A stretch of DNA of 64,000 nt, taken from Clostridia bacterium. Its GTDB lineage: Bacteria > Bacillota > Clostridia > Oscillospirales > CAG-272. The notes under the pieces are model-generated. The model saw only the letters and a list, made by a program, of their open reading frames with translations. It ran no database searches and was not told the origin of the DNA. Every line of letters begins with the position of its first letter. Within the stretch, counting starts at the first letter, position 1. Shown piece by piece: positions 23,985-32,440 of the stretch. The DNA is taken from NCBI GenBank assembly GCA_017503325.1, contig JAFVTI010000034.1:50827-114826 (forward strand). The letters run 5' to 3'. Both the position numbers and the translations under genes were made by a program.

Positions 23985-25463
23985 ATGATTCGAATTCCCG
24001 TGTTTCCCGTAGGGCAGCAGGAATATGAGGGCTGCAGCGTAAGCGTCAATCAAAGAAAGGTCAAGCCGTACTGCGCGCGCGTATCGGCCATGCCGTTCAA
24101 TCGCGCCTGGCCCGGGCATCAGCGTCCCTTGGAGCAGACCGAGACGGCCGGCTTTCTGTCCTTTGAAGCAGACGAGCAGGTCGAGGTCAGCGTCAGCTTC
24201 CCGGTTGCACCCTCGCACGTCATTGTGCGCCCGCTCTCTCGCGGTGTCAGCGCGCAGATCGAGGGTGAAAATGTCACCTTTACCTTGCCGGGCTGTGGGC
24301 AATACACGGTCGAGGCGGACGGACACCATCATGCGCTGCATATTTTTGTCAATCCCATCAGGGAGACCGACGGCCTGCGCACCACCTATCGCTTTGCGGG
24401 CGGTGAGCATCATATCGGCTCGATCGAGCTGACAGATAACGACACGGTTTATATCGACTCGGGGGCGGTGGTATACGGCTCGTTTTACGCCATTTGTGCC
24501 GAGAATATCCGCATCTTAGGCCACGGCATCATTGACGGTAGCCGCGAGGAAAGAGGAGACGACACCTCGCTTCTGGCCTGTGATTACGAAAAGCCCATCC
24601 CGCGTGACAGCCAGGGCATTCGCGCATTTATGCACGCGCACCGCGTGCTGCGCGGCAATCTGCGCTTTTACAGATGCAAGAACGTGCACGTCGAGGGCGT
24701 CGTATGCCGCGACAGCGCGTCGTTTTCCATCATTGCCGCGGGCTGCGAGAACGTCACGTTTGATAACGTCAAGTGCATCGGCATGTGGCGATATAATTCG
24801 GACGGCATCGATCTGTTCAATTGCTCCAACGTCAGCGTAAAGAATTGCTTCTTGCGCAACTTTGACGATTGTATGGTCATCAAGGGCATTTGCGGCTGGG
24901 ATGACGCATGCAACCGCAATATCACGGTAGAGAGATGCGTGCTTTGGTGCGACTGGGGCAGGGCACTTGAGATTGGTGCCGAGACCAACGCCCCTGCGTT
25001 TTATCATATCCTGTTCTCGGATTGCGACGTCATCCACGGCTCTACCATTCAGCTGGACATCCAGCATCATAACCGTGCCGAGATCCACCACGTGACCTTT
25101 GAAAATATTCGCGTGGAGTACACGCAGTATCAGCAAAGTGACCTGCATCAGCAAACAGAGGAGCAGGAATATCGCAGCACAGGGCAGCAGCCCGTGCTTC
25201 TCAACGTCGCGCTCTACGACATGGGACTGTTTGCCAAGGACGGCCTGCACGGCTGCGTGCACGACGTCGTATTCAAAAATATTTACGTGCTGACCGACGC
25301 GCCTATGCCTATGCCGTGCTCGATCTTCCGAGGCCTTGACGAGGCGCACGGCGTGCGGAATATCCGCATCGAGGGCTTGTATTTCAATGGTGAGCGATTG
25401 GAATCCCACGAGGCGGCCAATTTCGTGATCGGGGAGTTTGCACAGAACGTGCAGCTGATCTGA
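23985..25463 (+). CDS. GH28-like right-handed beta-helix glycosidase
   Basis: A 492-aa protein without signal peptide. The N-terminal beta domain (about 1-130) is followed by a parallel beta-helix with repeated short strands. The block YNSDGIDLFNCSNVSVKNCFLRNFDD contains the NSDGID and FDDC motifs that place the catalytic aspartates of GH28 polygalacturonases, though the flanking residues are divergent. The start at 23985 has GAGGTG upstream; an earlier GTG at 23955 is possible. It is followed after 23 nt by an alpha/beta hydrolase, a likely partner. Predicted to act on pectin-type or related oligosaccharides inside the cell. Confidence 0.75.
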   Translation: MIRIPVFPVGQQEYEGCSVSVNQRKVKPYCARVSAMPFNRAWPGHQRPLEQTETAGFLSFEADEQVEVSVSFPVAPSHVIVRPLSRGVSAQIEGENVTFTLPGCGQYTVEADGHHHALHIFVNPIRETDGLRTTYRFAGGEHHIGSIELTDNDTVYIDSGAVVYGSFYAICAENIRILGHGIIDGSREERGDDTSLLACDYEKPIPRDSQGIRAFMHAHRVLRGNLRFYRCKNVHVEGVVCRDSASFSIIAAGCENVTFDNVKCIGMWRYNSDGIDLFNCSNVSVKNCFLRNFDDCMVIKGICGWDDACNRNITVERCVLWCDWGRALEIGAETNAPAFYHILFSDCDVIHGSTIQLDIQHHNRAEIHHVTFENIRVEYTQYQQSDLHQQTEEQEYRSTGQQPVLLNVALYDMGLFAKDGLHGCVHDVVFKNIYVLTDAPMPMPCSIFRGLDEAHGVRNIRIEGLYFNGERLESHEAANFVIGEFAQNVQLI

Positions 25464-25486
25464 TCTGTACCCAAGGAGAATGAATC

Positions 25487-26473
25487 ATGAATGCATTTCA
25501 TTATACCCTGATCGGCGCGGGCGTGCTGGTCGGTGCTGCGGCAATCACCGCGGCAGTCGCTGCGCCGTATATCCATAAGCTGTTCAAACAGTCGTTTGGA
25601 CGCAGCGATCCGTCACCGGATCATCAAAGCAGATTTTTGGAGGGACTTCGCCAAAAGGGCTTTGATAAGCAGGTGGAGATCGTCAAGCACGGCTGGGCTG
25701 CTCTGGATGCTGCCGAGCATGAGAAGGTGTATATCACCTCGCACGATGGCCACAGGCTTTGCGCCAAGCTGTTCGCGCCCGAAAATCCCCGCGCAACCGT
25801 GATCTTGGTGCACGGATACCACAGCAAGGGCGAGATGGATTTCGGCTGCGTGTTTGATTTTTACGCACAGAGGAATATCGCGATGCTGATCATTTATCAG
25901 CGTGCACACGGCGAGAGCGAGGGCGATTATCTGACCTTTGGCGCAAAGGAGCGCTTTGACGTGCGCGATTGGGCCAAGTACATAGCAGAAAGATACGGAG
26001 AGGATCACAGCATCATATTGGACGGCGTTTCCATGGGCTGCTCCACCGTGCTGCTTGCCTCCTGCCTGCCCGATCTGCCGCCTCAGGTCAAGGCAGTCAT
26101 CGGCGATTGCGGCTATGCATCTGCCAAGGATCAGATCGCGCAGGTGCTGCGCAGTGATTTCAAGCTGCCCGTGCCCATCGTGCTTCCCGCGGCCAGCCTG
26201 CTGTGCCGCATGTACGGCGGTGCGTTCCTTGGTGACGCGGAGGTGGAAAGGGAGCTTGGACACGCCAAGCTTCCCACGCTGTTTGCGCACGGCGCGGCGG
26301 ATGATTTCGTGCTGCCCTCCAATTCCGAGCGCAACTTTGCCGCCTGCACCTCGGAATACAAAAGACTTTGCATTTTCGAGGGCTCACCCCACGGCATGAG
26401 CTATCTTGACCACAAAGAGGAATACGAAAAGGAAATCACCGCGCTTTTGCAGCACGCGGGGATTTTGGAATAA
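25487..26473 (+). CDS. Membrane-anchored alpha/beta hydrolase
   Basis: A 328-aa protein with an N-terminal hydrophobic segment (about residues 6-26) that is probably an uncleaved anchor. The hydrolase fold shows the oxyanion loop ILVHGYHSKGEMDFG, the nucleophile elbow LDGVSMGCS, the acid region AHGAADDFVLP and the late His in PHGMSY. The family includes carbohydrate esterases and serine peptidases. It lies just after the beta-helix glycosidase and probably shares its promoter. Substrate unknown. Confidence 0.8.
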   Translation: MNAFHYTLIGAGVLVGAAAITAAVAAPYIHKLFKQSFGRSDPSPDHQSRFLEGLRQKGFDKQVEIVKHGWAALDAAEHEKVYITSHDGHRLCAKLFAPENPRATVILVHGYHSKGEMDFGCVFDFYAQRNIAMLIIYQRAHGESEGDYLTFGAKERFDVRDWAKYIAERYGEDHSIILDGVSMGCSTVLLASCLPDLPPQVKAVIGDCGYASAKDQIAQVLRSDFKLPVPIVLPAASLLCRMYGGAFLGDAEVERELGHAKLPTLFAHGAADDFVLPSNSERNFAACTSEYKRLCIFEGSPHGMSYLDHKEEYEKEITALLQHAGILE

Positions 26474-26577
26474 ATAAAAAGCGCAGCCCCATCGGGATGG
26501 GGAATAAGCGGAGAAATGGGTATGAATCAGCCTCGTTTCTGTCAAAACAATTAACCGAGATACGCATAAAAACAGCG

Positions 26578-26682
26578 GTAGGGGGCGACGTCCCCGACGC
26601 CCCGCCCTACATAAACAACTCTATTTGTAATGCAATAAGTTCTATGTGCCTGTTCGGGGCGTCGAGGACGTCGCCCCCTACG
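26578..26682. repeat. Inverted GTAGGGGGCG-type repeat pair
   Basis: GTAGGGGGCGACGTCC starts the block, which ends with a near-complement GGACGTCGCCCCCTAC. The core GACGCCCCG also recurs in inverted form (GGGGCGTC). It fills much of the gap 26474-26780, where no gene is seen. Confidence 0.7.
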
Positions 26683-26710
26683 GTTGATCCTTTTCAGGCG
26701 AGAAAAACGA

Positions 26711-26742
26711 ACACGGAGATTGATTTTGTTCAATCTCCGTGT
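26711..26742 (-). terminator. Terminator of the PII-like/DUF1538 operon
   Basis: ACACGGAGATTGA pairs perfectly with TCAATCTCCGTGT; the minus strand then reads TCGTTTTTCT. A second small hairpin with a T-run (26762-26783) faces the plus strand and could serve the hydrolase gene. Confidence 0.75.
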
Positions 26743-26780
26743 TATTCTTTCGCTAATTTATCAGCCCCATCGGGCTTTTT

Positions 26781-27470
26781 TTAATTCTGCGGATTGAATC
26801 TGCGGTCCAGGCGCAGACCCATGGTGTCGGAAACGGGGAGCGAGAAGGTCACGGTGCCAAGCTCGGGCTTTTCCTTTGCCTGGTTGACAAGCGCCTGCAT
26901 GATGGGACGGCGCTGTGCCTCGGTGGCTACGATCAGGATGGTGTCCTTTTCCTCGGCGAGCGTGACGCCGAAGAAGTGCTCGTCGCCCTTGCCGTACGTG
27001 CCCTTTGCGCGGATCACGGTGCCGCCGCCGGCTCCCGCCTCGCGTGCTGCCTCCATGGCAACGTCGGAGCAGCCCTTGTTGAGAACGGCAACGATCAGAT
27101 GTGTATTGTATTCCATTTTGATAACCTCTCTTTCCTCTGCTTCAATGCTTCCCGTCAGAACCTGCATGGAGTGGATGCCACCCATGCTGTTCAGGGGAAT
27201 GATCAGACCGATGCCGCGGCCTGGGATGTCGATCTCCATCTGGTCGGGCAGCGTTGCAAGAATGTTCTGCGTCTGCTGCTTGCCGACAACGGCAGTCAGC
27301 ATGATTTTTTCGGTCTGCTCAATGCCAAGCAGATCCAGCGTTTTATTTTGCGCAGTACCGCGACAGGGCACGGCGGCGTAAGCTGCAAGCTTATGACGGG
27401 AAAAGTATTTCTCGTATGCCGCGTGATCCTTTAGGCGCGCAATGATCATTAACAGATTGAGCTCTTTCAT
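26781..27470 (-). CDS. Tandem PII-like signalling protein
   Basis: A 229-aa cytosolic protein made of two ferredoxin-like halves. The first (about 1-108) and second (about 112-218) each have the beta-alpha-beta plan of PII proteins; the second includes AGAGGGTVIRAKGTYGKGDE, which resembles the PII T-loop region and nucleotide-binding turn, and EEKDTILIVATEAQRRPIM. PII-like proteins sense nucleotides and gate neighbouring transporters. It follows DUF1538 by 14 nt, an association known for this transporter family. The ligand is not evident. Confidence 0.8.
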   Translation of the reverse strand: MKELNLLMIIARLKDHAAYEKYFSRHKLAAYAAVPCRGTAQNKTLDLLGIEQTEKIMLTAVVGKQQTQNILATLPDQMEIDIPGRGIGLIIPLNSMGGIHSMQVLTGSIEAEEREVIKMEYNTHLIVAVLNKGCSDVAMEAAREAGAGGGTVIRAKGTYGKGDEHFFGVTLAEEKDTILIVATEAQRRPIMQALVNQAKEKPELGTVTFSLPVSDTMGLRLDRRFNPQN

Positions 27471-27484
27471 ATATCCTGTACCTC

Positions 27485-29035
27485 TTACAAATCGATGATA
27501 TCTTCTTCATCCATAGGAACAAACTCTGCATCCATGGGAGTCATCCTCTTGAGTCTTGCGTTGCGGATGTGCCAGATCAATCCGGGGATCTGCACCGCGA
27601 TCAGAGGCGTCATGGCAACGAATGCAACCACGCCGAAGGCGTCAGTTGCCGCGTTTCCACCAACCGCACGGCAAGCACCCATGGCAAAGGGCAAAAGGAA
27701 TGCCGCCGTCATAGGGCCGGATGCCACTCCGCCCGCGTCAAACGCGATCGAGGGGAAGGGAGAGGGCACGATGATGGTCAAAATCAATGCGATGGCGTAG
27801 CCGGGGATCAAAAACCACATGATATTGATGCCGCTGAGCACGCGCACCATGGCAAGTGCGATTGAGCAGGCAACGCCAACCGAAAGGCAACGCAGCACCA
27901 CCTTGCGCGAGATCGCGCCTGCAGTCACGGTATTGACCTGCTTGGTCAGCACGTGCACCGCGGGCTCTGCCTGTACGATAAAGTAGCCCACGACGGCACC
28001 GATGGGGACGATGATGTATTGCAGAATTCCCTTGTCGGGATCGGCAAGGCCAACGCCCAGCAGATATCCGCAGGGGGAGAATCCGACGTTAGCACCCAGT
28101 AAGAACAGAACAAGACCTAAGTAAGTATAGCCAAGGCCGACCAGGATCTTTTGCAGCGCGCGCTTGGAAAGCGCGTTGCCGGGCTTTTTGGCACAGATGT
28201 GATGGAACACAAAAAATCCTGCCGAAAGGGGACCCAGCGCCATCAGCACCTCCCAGAGCTGGTGAGGCAGCTTGTGAAGGAAGGGCGCAAGGATCTGGTT
28301 GGATTGCGTGATGATCTCAACCTCGGAAAGATCGGGAGGTACGATATCACCGCCTACCAAAAGGCCAAGGAGCATAACGGCCGAGATGGGACCGACCGAG
28401 GAGAGCGCAACGAGGCCGAAGCAGTCGTTGTCCGCAGCACCGTCCGAACGACTGGAGGCAACACCCACGCCAAGTGCCATGATAAAGGGCACGGTCATGG
28501 GACCCGTGGTCACGCCGCCCGAGTCAAAGGCAACTGCCCAATAGTTCTGCGGAATGAAGAACGCCATGACAAACACGCCGATATAGCAGATCCAGAGCAG
28601 GAGCGAGAGCTTGACCTTGAACAGGATGCGCAGCATGGCCAGGACCAGGAAAATACCCACGCCAAGGCCGACCGACGCGGTCAGGACGAAGGGCTTGACC
28701 GTGGGCACGTAGGAGGCAAGCACCTGCAGATCGGGCTCGCAAATGGTGGCAAGAAAGCCTACGAAGAAGGAGAGAAAGACCACGAGCCAGATTTTGCGAG
28801 ATTTAGTCATTTGTGAGCCGATATACTCGCCCATGGGGATCATGGACATATCCGATCCCAGCGAGAAAAGTCCCATACCGATGATCAGCAGCACAGCACC
28901 CAGCAAGAAGGAGAGCAGCGTGCCCGTATGCACGGGAGAGATGGTGATTACCAGCAAGATGGTGATCAGCGTGACCGGCATGACAGCGGCAAACGACTCC
29001 TTGATCTTCTCAAGTAACACTGTCTTTTCAAACAA
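27485..29035 (-). CDS. DUF1538-family membrane transporter
   Basis: A 516-aa integral membrane protein with two homologous halves. Each half has the glycine-rich block found twice here: FDSGGVTTGPMTVPFIMALGVG near residue 185 and FDAGGVASGPMTAAFLLPFAMG near 435. This pair is the hallmark of DUF1538. The start is uncertain: I chose TTG at 29035, next to LLEKIKESFAAVMPVT where homologues begin. A longer reading from ATG 29107 would include a likely -10 box (29073-29078). It is followed by a PII-like gene, which suggests nucleotide-regulated transport; the substrate is unknown. Confidence 0.85.
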   Translation of the reverse strand: MFEKTVLLEKIKESFAAVMPVTLITILLVITISPVHTGTLLSFLLGAVLLIIGMGLFSLGSDMSMIPMGEYIGSQMTKSRKIWLVVFLSFFVGFLATICEPDLQVLASYVPTVKPFVLTASVGLGVGIFLVLAMLRILFKVKLSLLLWICYIGVFVMAFFIPQNYWAVAFDSGGVTTGPMTVPFIMALGVGVASSRSDGAADNDCFGLVALSSVGPISAVMLLGLLVGGDIVPPDLSEVEIITQSNQILAPFLHKLPHQLWEVLMALGPLSAGFFVFHHICAKKPGNALSKRALQKILVGLGYTYLGLVLFLLGANVGFSPCGYLLGVGLADPDKGILQYIIVPIGAVVGYFIVQAEPAVHVLTKQVNTVTAGAISRKVVLRCLSVGVACSIALAMVRVLSGINIMWFLIPGYAIALILTIIVPSPFPSIAFDAGGVASGPMTAAFLLPFAMGACRAVGGNAATDAFGVVAFVAMTPLIAVQIPGLIWHIRNARLKRMTPMDAEFVPMDEEDIIDL

Positions 29036-29122
29036 TTTTTCAAAACACCTCACAACATAATATTCCAATTTTATTATATCGGATTTACCATGCTGATTGG
29101 TGAACATTTTGTAAAGTTCTGT

Positions 29123-29151
29123 TTGACAACGGGGAGCATCTGTGCTATACT
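29123..29151 (+). promoter_or_regulatory. Promoter of the ThrE-like operon
   Basis: TTGACA (29123-29128), 17-bp spacer, TATACT (29146-29151). It diverges from the DUF1538 operon, whose -10 candidate TATAAT lies at 29073-29078 without a clear -35. Confidence 0.85.
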
Positions 29152-29191
29152 CATGATGTAAATACTTTTCTTACAGAAAGTGATGAAAATT

Positions 29192-29980
29192 ATGACGCAA
29201 CAAACTACCTGCACGGCGACCGCATACGATTTCGACGACGTGCTGGATACCATACTGGATATTGCCTGCCGCCTTCTGGAGGCGGGTGCTGAGGTGCGCC
29301 GCGTGGAGGACACGGTGGAAAGGCTTTGCTTTGCCTACGGCGCGCACGATGTGGACGTGTTTTCCATCGTCGTGCTGGTCGGCGTGACCTCGGAGGGTCC
29401 CAACGGCGACCACTATACGCAGATCCGCAAGGTGGGCAGCATCGGCAACAGCCTTGTGCGCATTGAAAAGCTCAACGCGCTCTCGCGCAGACTGTGCGCC
29501 TGCCCCGAGGATCCTTGGAAGGTCAAGGCCGAAGTGGCAAGCATTTGCAAAAAGCAAACGTACTCGGAGCTGCTTTTGCATGTAAGCGCAGCCATTGCCG
29601 CGGGCGGCTTTGCCATGTTTTTTGGCGGCGGCTGGCTGGATGGTCTGATCGCCGCCCTGATCGGCGTGGTGATCATGGTGTTCAATATACATACGCCAAG
29701 CAAGGTCAACGGCACGCTCAAAACCTTTGTCACAGCCTTTGTGGCGGGCGTGCTTGCGCTGCTTGCCTGCGCCGTGATCCCAAGCGGACACCCCGATATG
29801 ATCATGATCGGCACCATCATGCTCATGATCCCCGGCCTTGCGCTGGGTACCTCGCTGCGCGATCTGTTCGGCGGCGATATGGTCTCGGGGCTTTTGCGCT
29901 TTGCGCAGGCGTTGTTTACTGCAGCCATCATTGCGGCAGGCTACGGCCTTGCATGGCTGACGATAGGAGGGATCGTATGA
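29192..29980 (+). CDS. Threonine/serine exporter, ThrE N-terminal-type subunit (YjjP-like)
   Basis: A 262-aa membrane protein. The N-terminal 110 residues form the cytosolic hydrolase-like domain of the family (LLEAGAEVRRVEDTVERL, with the Arg-Val-Glu motif) and are followed by about five transmembrane helices. GTG 29180 and ATG 29183 are alternative starts; 29192 fits the AGAAAG ribosome site best. It overlaps the next gene by 4 nt; together they reproduce the two parts of ThrE exporters. A role in export of amino acids or related small acids is inferred from the family. Confidence 0.88.
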   Translation: MTQQTTCTATAYDFDDVLDTILDIACRLLEAGAEVRRVEDTVERLCFAYGAHDVDVFSIVVLVGVTSEGPNGDHYTQIRKVGSIGNSLVRIEKLNALSRRLCACPEDPWKVKAEVASICKKQTYSELLLHVSAAIAAGGFAMFFGGGWLDGLIAALIGVVIMVFNIHTPSKVNGTLKTFVTAFVAGVLALLACAVIPSGHPDMIMIGTIMLMIPGLALGTSLRDLFGGDMVSGLLRFAQALFTAAIIAAGYGLAWLTIGGIV

Positions 29981-30465
29981 CCTGGCTTGATATCATCAAC
30001 AGTACGATTGCCTGCTCAGTAGCCCTTTTGGGCATTGCGGTCATTTTTGACGTGCCGCCCAAAAAGCTGCTCTGGGCCATGATCGGCAGCGTGATCTCCT
30101 GCGTGCTGATGCTGATCGGAGATAAATTCGGCATCGATCCGCTGATCACCAATATGGTTGCCACCGCCGTGCCTTGCGTGTATTGCGAGATCATGGCGCG
30201 CGTGCTCAAAACGCCCACCACCGTGTTCATGATCCCCACGCTTTTGCCGTTGGTGCCGGGAAGCCGCCTGTATTATACCATGTTTTATCTGTTCAGCGGC
30301 CAGCAGGCACTGTTTATGGAGAATATGCTGGCGGCGGTCAAGATCTGTACGGGTATTGCCATGGCCATCATTGTGGTTACGGGTGCCGTGCGCTGGCTGG
30401 AGGCTGCCAAAAAGCAACGCCTGGAGCATGAACGCCAAAAGCATCAAGCGGAGATCAACCGATGA
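29977..30465 (+). CDS. ThrE C-terminal-type subunit (YjjB-like, DUF3815)
   Basis: A 162-aa membrane protein with about five helices, starting at ATG 29977 with GGAGGGAT upstream and a 4-nt overlap with the preceding subunit. The block TVFMIPTLLPLVPGSRLYYTM is a family signature. The C-terminal tail (KKQRLEHERQKHQ) is basic and cytosolic. An open frame continues upstream within the previous gene but is only a shadow frame. Partner of the preceding YjjP-like subunit. Confidence 0.9.
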   Translation: MTWLDIINSTIACSVALLGIAVIFDVPPKKLLWAMIGSVISCVLMLIGDKFGIDPLITNMVATAVPCVYCEIMARVLKTPTTVFMIPTLLPLVPGSRLYYTMFYLFSGQQALFMENMLAAVKICTGIAMAIIVVTGAVRWLEAAKKQRLEHERQKHQAEINR

Positions 30466-31064
30466 AAAACGTGATTTTTGATTTCGGGCAGGTGCTTGTG
30501 CGCTTTGATCCGTCTTATATGGTGGAGAAGTACGTATCCGACCCCGTGGAGGCTGCGCTGCTTGCGCATATCGTATTTGACCGCAAGTATTGGGATAGGC
30601 TGGATGCCGGAACGATTTCCGACGCCGAGGTGGTGGCGGATATCAAAACCCGCGTGCCCGCACGTCTTGGGGACGAGGTGGAGTTGATCTACTACAACTG
30701 GATCTACAATATCCCCGAGGTAGAGGGCATGCGCGAGGTGATTGCGCACGTCAAAAGCACCTACGGCGCGCCCGTTTACCTGCTTTCCAATATTTCAAAG
30801 TATTTTGCCGCGCACGCGTATGAAATTCCCATTCTTGCGCTGCTTGACGGCTGTGTTTTCTCGGCCGAGTGCGGTATGACAAAGCCGCATACCGACATTT
30901 TCGTGCATATTTGCGAGAAATTCGGGCTTGATCCCACCGAAACCGTATTTGTGGACGACCGTGAGGACAACGTGCAGGCGGCCATGCGACTGGGCATGGC
31001 GGGATACGTGTTTGACGGGGATGCCGATAAGCTTCGCACCTATTTGGATTCACTTTTTGCATAG
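30462..31064 (+). CDS. HAD-superfamily hydrolase (YihX-like)
   Basis: A 200-aa soluble phosphatase-like protein. Asp7 in IFDFGQVL is the nucleophile; the second Asp of the usual DxD is Gly9, as in YihX-type glucose-1-phosphatases. Other HAD motifs are LLSNIS, GMTKPHTDIF with the catalytic Lys and VFVDDREDNV. It overlaps the exporter subunit by 4 nt, so it is co-transcribed with transport genes and the next PHP gene. Confidence 0.9.
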   Translation: MKNVIFDFGQVLVRFDPSYMVEKYVSDPVEAALLAHIVFDRKYWDRLDAGTISDAEVVADIKTRVPARLGDEVELIYYNWIYNIPEVEGMREVIAHVKSTYGAPVYLLSNISKYFAAHAYEIPILALLDGCVFSAECGMTKPHTDIFVHICEKFGLDPTETVFVDDREDNVQAAMRLGMAGYVFDGDADKLRTYLDSLFA

Positions 31065-31073
31065 GAGACAGAT

Positions 31074-32279
31074 ATGAATCATCCTGACAAATATTTGGCC
31101 AAGAGATATGATACGCCCAACCGATCAAGGGCGTTTACCGACGCGGTGTACTGCAAGGCGGACGCTACCGGCGCGGATCTGAACGCCGCGTGGCGCAGTC
31201 TTGATCCGCCCGCCCCTGAGCTGATACCCTTGGTGGGCGAGATGCACGGACACACCAACCTCTCGGACGGCAGACCCGATATCGATACGTATTTTCGCAA
31301 CATCCGCGATCTGGCGAGGCTTGATTTCGCGGTGCTGACCGACCACGACCACGGCGGCGTGGGCAGACCCACGCTGTGGGAAGGAAGCCCCTCCAAATGG
31401 GATCTGATTCGCGCAAAGGCAGCCGAGTACTGCGAGCCGGGCAAGTTTTCCACGCTGCTTGGCTACGAGCGCGATTCGTACCCGTTCTATAACAATTTGG
31501 TGCTGTATTTTCGCGATGCGGACGCGGAAATGGTGCGCGGTGTGCGCGACGGTGAGATCACCGAGGACGAGCTGCGCGCATTGCTTGCGCGCGATGACGT
31601 GATTACCTGCCCGCACGATACCTATTCCTTTACCTCCAACGCAGATTTTTTAGCGCTGCCCGTAGAGCTGCACACGCCCTTTATTGAGGTCATCTCGCGC
31701 GGCGACGCGGCAGAGTTTATGGGCAACCCCGCGGGTGCGACCTATGCGTGCTGCGAGGGCGGCTTTTGGCAGGACGCCTTGCGCAAGGGCGCGAAAATGG
31801 GTGTCATCGGCGGCTCGGACGACCATAGCGGCATGAATGGCCGCGTGGATGACGCACAGCCATATCCACAAAAATACCCCGGTGTGACCGGCGTGTGGGC
31901 GACCGAGAATACCCCTGCCGCCATTTTCGAGGCGCTGCGTGCCAAGCGCACGTATGCCTTTATGATGGGCGAGGCGAGTGGCGAGATGCGCGGCCGCATG
32001 GAGATCGATTTCCGCATCAACGGTCACTATATGGGCGAGGTGATCACCCGCCTCGAGAGCCGCGATCTGCAAATTTTTTATCGCGTCAAGGCCGACGTAC
32101 CCGTAAAGCGCGTGACGCTGGTCAAGAATTGCCGCAATTACGTCGCGCTTTCCGCCGCATCCGAGCTGATTTTAGACTACAAGCAGGAAAATGCGACCGA
32201 TTATTTCTATCTGCGTGTCGAGCTTACCGACGGCCGCTTTGGCTGGACCTCGCCGATCTGGGTGGAGCAGAGCACGTGA
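31074..32279 (+). CDS. PHP-domain metal-dependent hydrolase
   Basis: A 401-aa protein. After a 50-residue N-terminal part, the PHP domain shows MHGHTNLSDG (H58 and H60, metal ligands), LTDHDHGG, CPHDTYSF and GGSDDHSG. A C-terminal beta domain follows (about 305-400). The family cleaves phosphoesters or sometimes glycosidic compounds; the metal site is complete. It starts 9 nt after the HAD gene and ends in a strong terminator. Substrate unknown. Confidence 0.85.
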   Translation: MNHPDKYLAKRYDTPNRSRAFTDAVYCKADATGADLNAAWRSLDPPAPELIPLVGEMHGHTNLSDGRPDIDTYFRNIRDLARLDFAVLTDHDHGGVGRPTLWEGSPSKWDLIRAKAAEYCEPGKFSTLLGYERDSYPFYNNLVLYFRDADAEMVRGVRDGEITEDELRALLARDDVITCPHDTYSFTSNADFLALPVELHTPFIEVISRGDAAEFMGNPAGATYACCEGGFWQDALRKGAKMGVIGGSDDHSGMNGRVDDAQPYPQKYPGVTGVWATENTPAAIFEALRAKRTYAFMMGEASGEMRGRMEIDFRINGHYMGEVITRLESRDLQIFYRVKADVPVKRVTLVKNCRNYVALSAASELILDYKQENATDYFYLRVELTDGRFGWTSPIWVEQST

Positions 32280-32293
32280 TCAGTCAATAAAAA

Positions 32294-32334
32294 GTACACC
32301 CCTTACGGACTTGCTCCGCAAGGGGTGTTTTTGT
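32294..32334 (+). terminator. Terminator of the ThrE-HAD-PHP operon
   Basis: ACACCCCTTACGG pairs with CCGCAAGGGGTGT and is followed by TTTTTGT. Confidence 0.85.
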
Positions 32335-32382
32335 ATCCCCAAAAAACAACCGTTGGTTGAATACACATATCCCACATTTCTA

Positions 32383-32411
32383 TTGCAATTCAAAAAGCCT
32401 TATGCTATAAT
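32383..32411 (+). promoter_or_regulatory. Promoter of the XRE-GNAT protein gene
   Basis: TTGCAA (32383-32388), 17-bp spacer, TATAAT (32406-32411). Confidence 0.8.
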
Positions 32412-32440
32412 GAAAACAGAAACCGATCAAGGAGGCGTAT

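Noticed and set aside
26497..26784. Plus-strand ORF across the repeat block
   Set aside because: It is made of repeat and terminator sequence and has no start signal.
29494..29976. Upstream extension of the YjjB-like frame inside the YjjP-like gene
   Set aside because: The extension is rich in Arg, His and Asp without motifs; ATG 29977 has a good ribosome site and 4-nt overlap.
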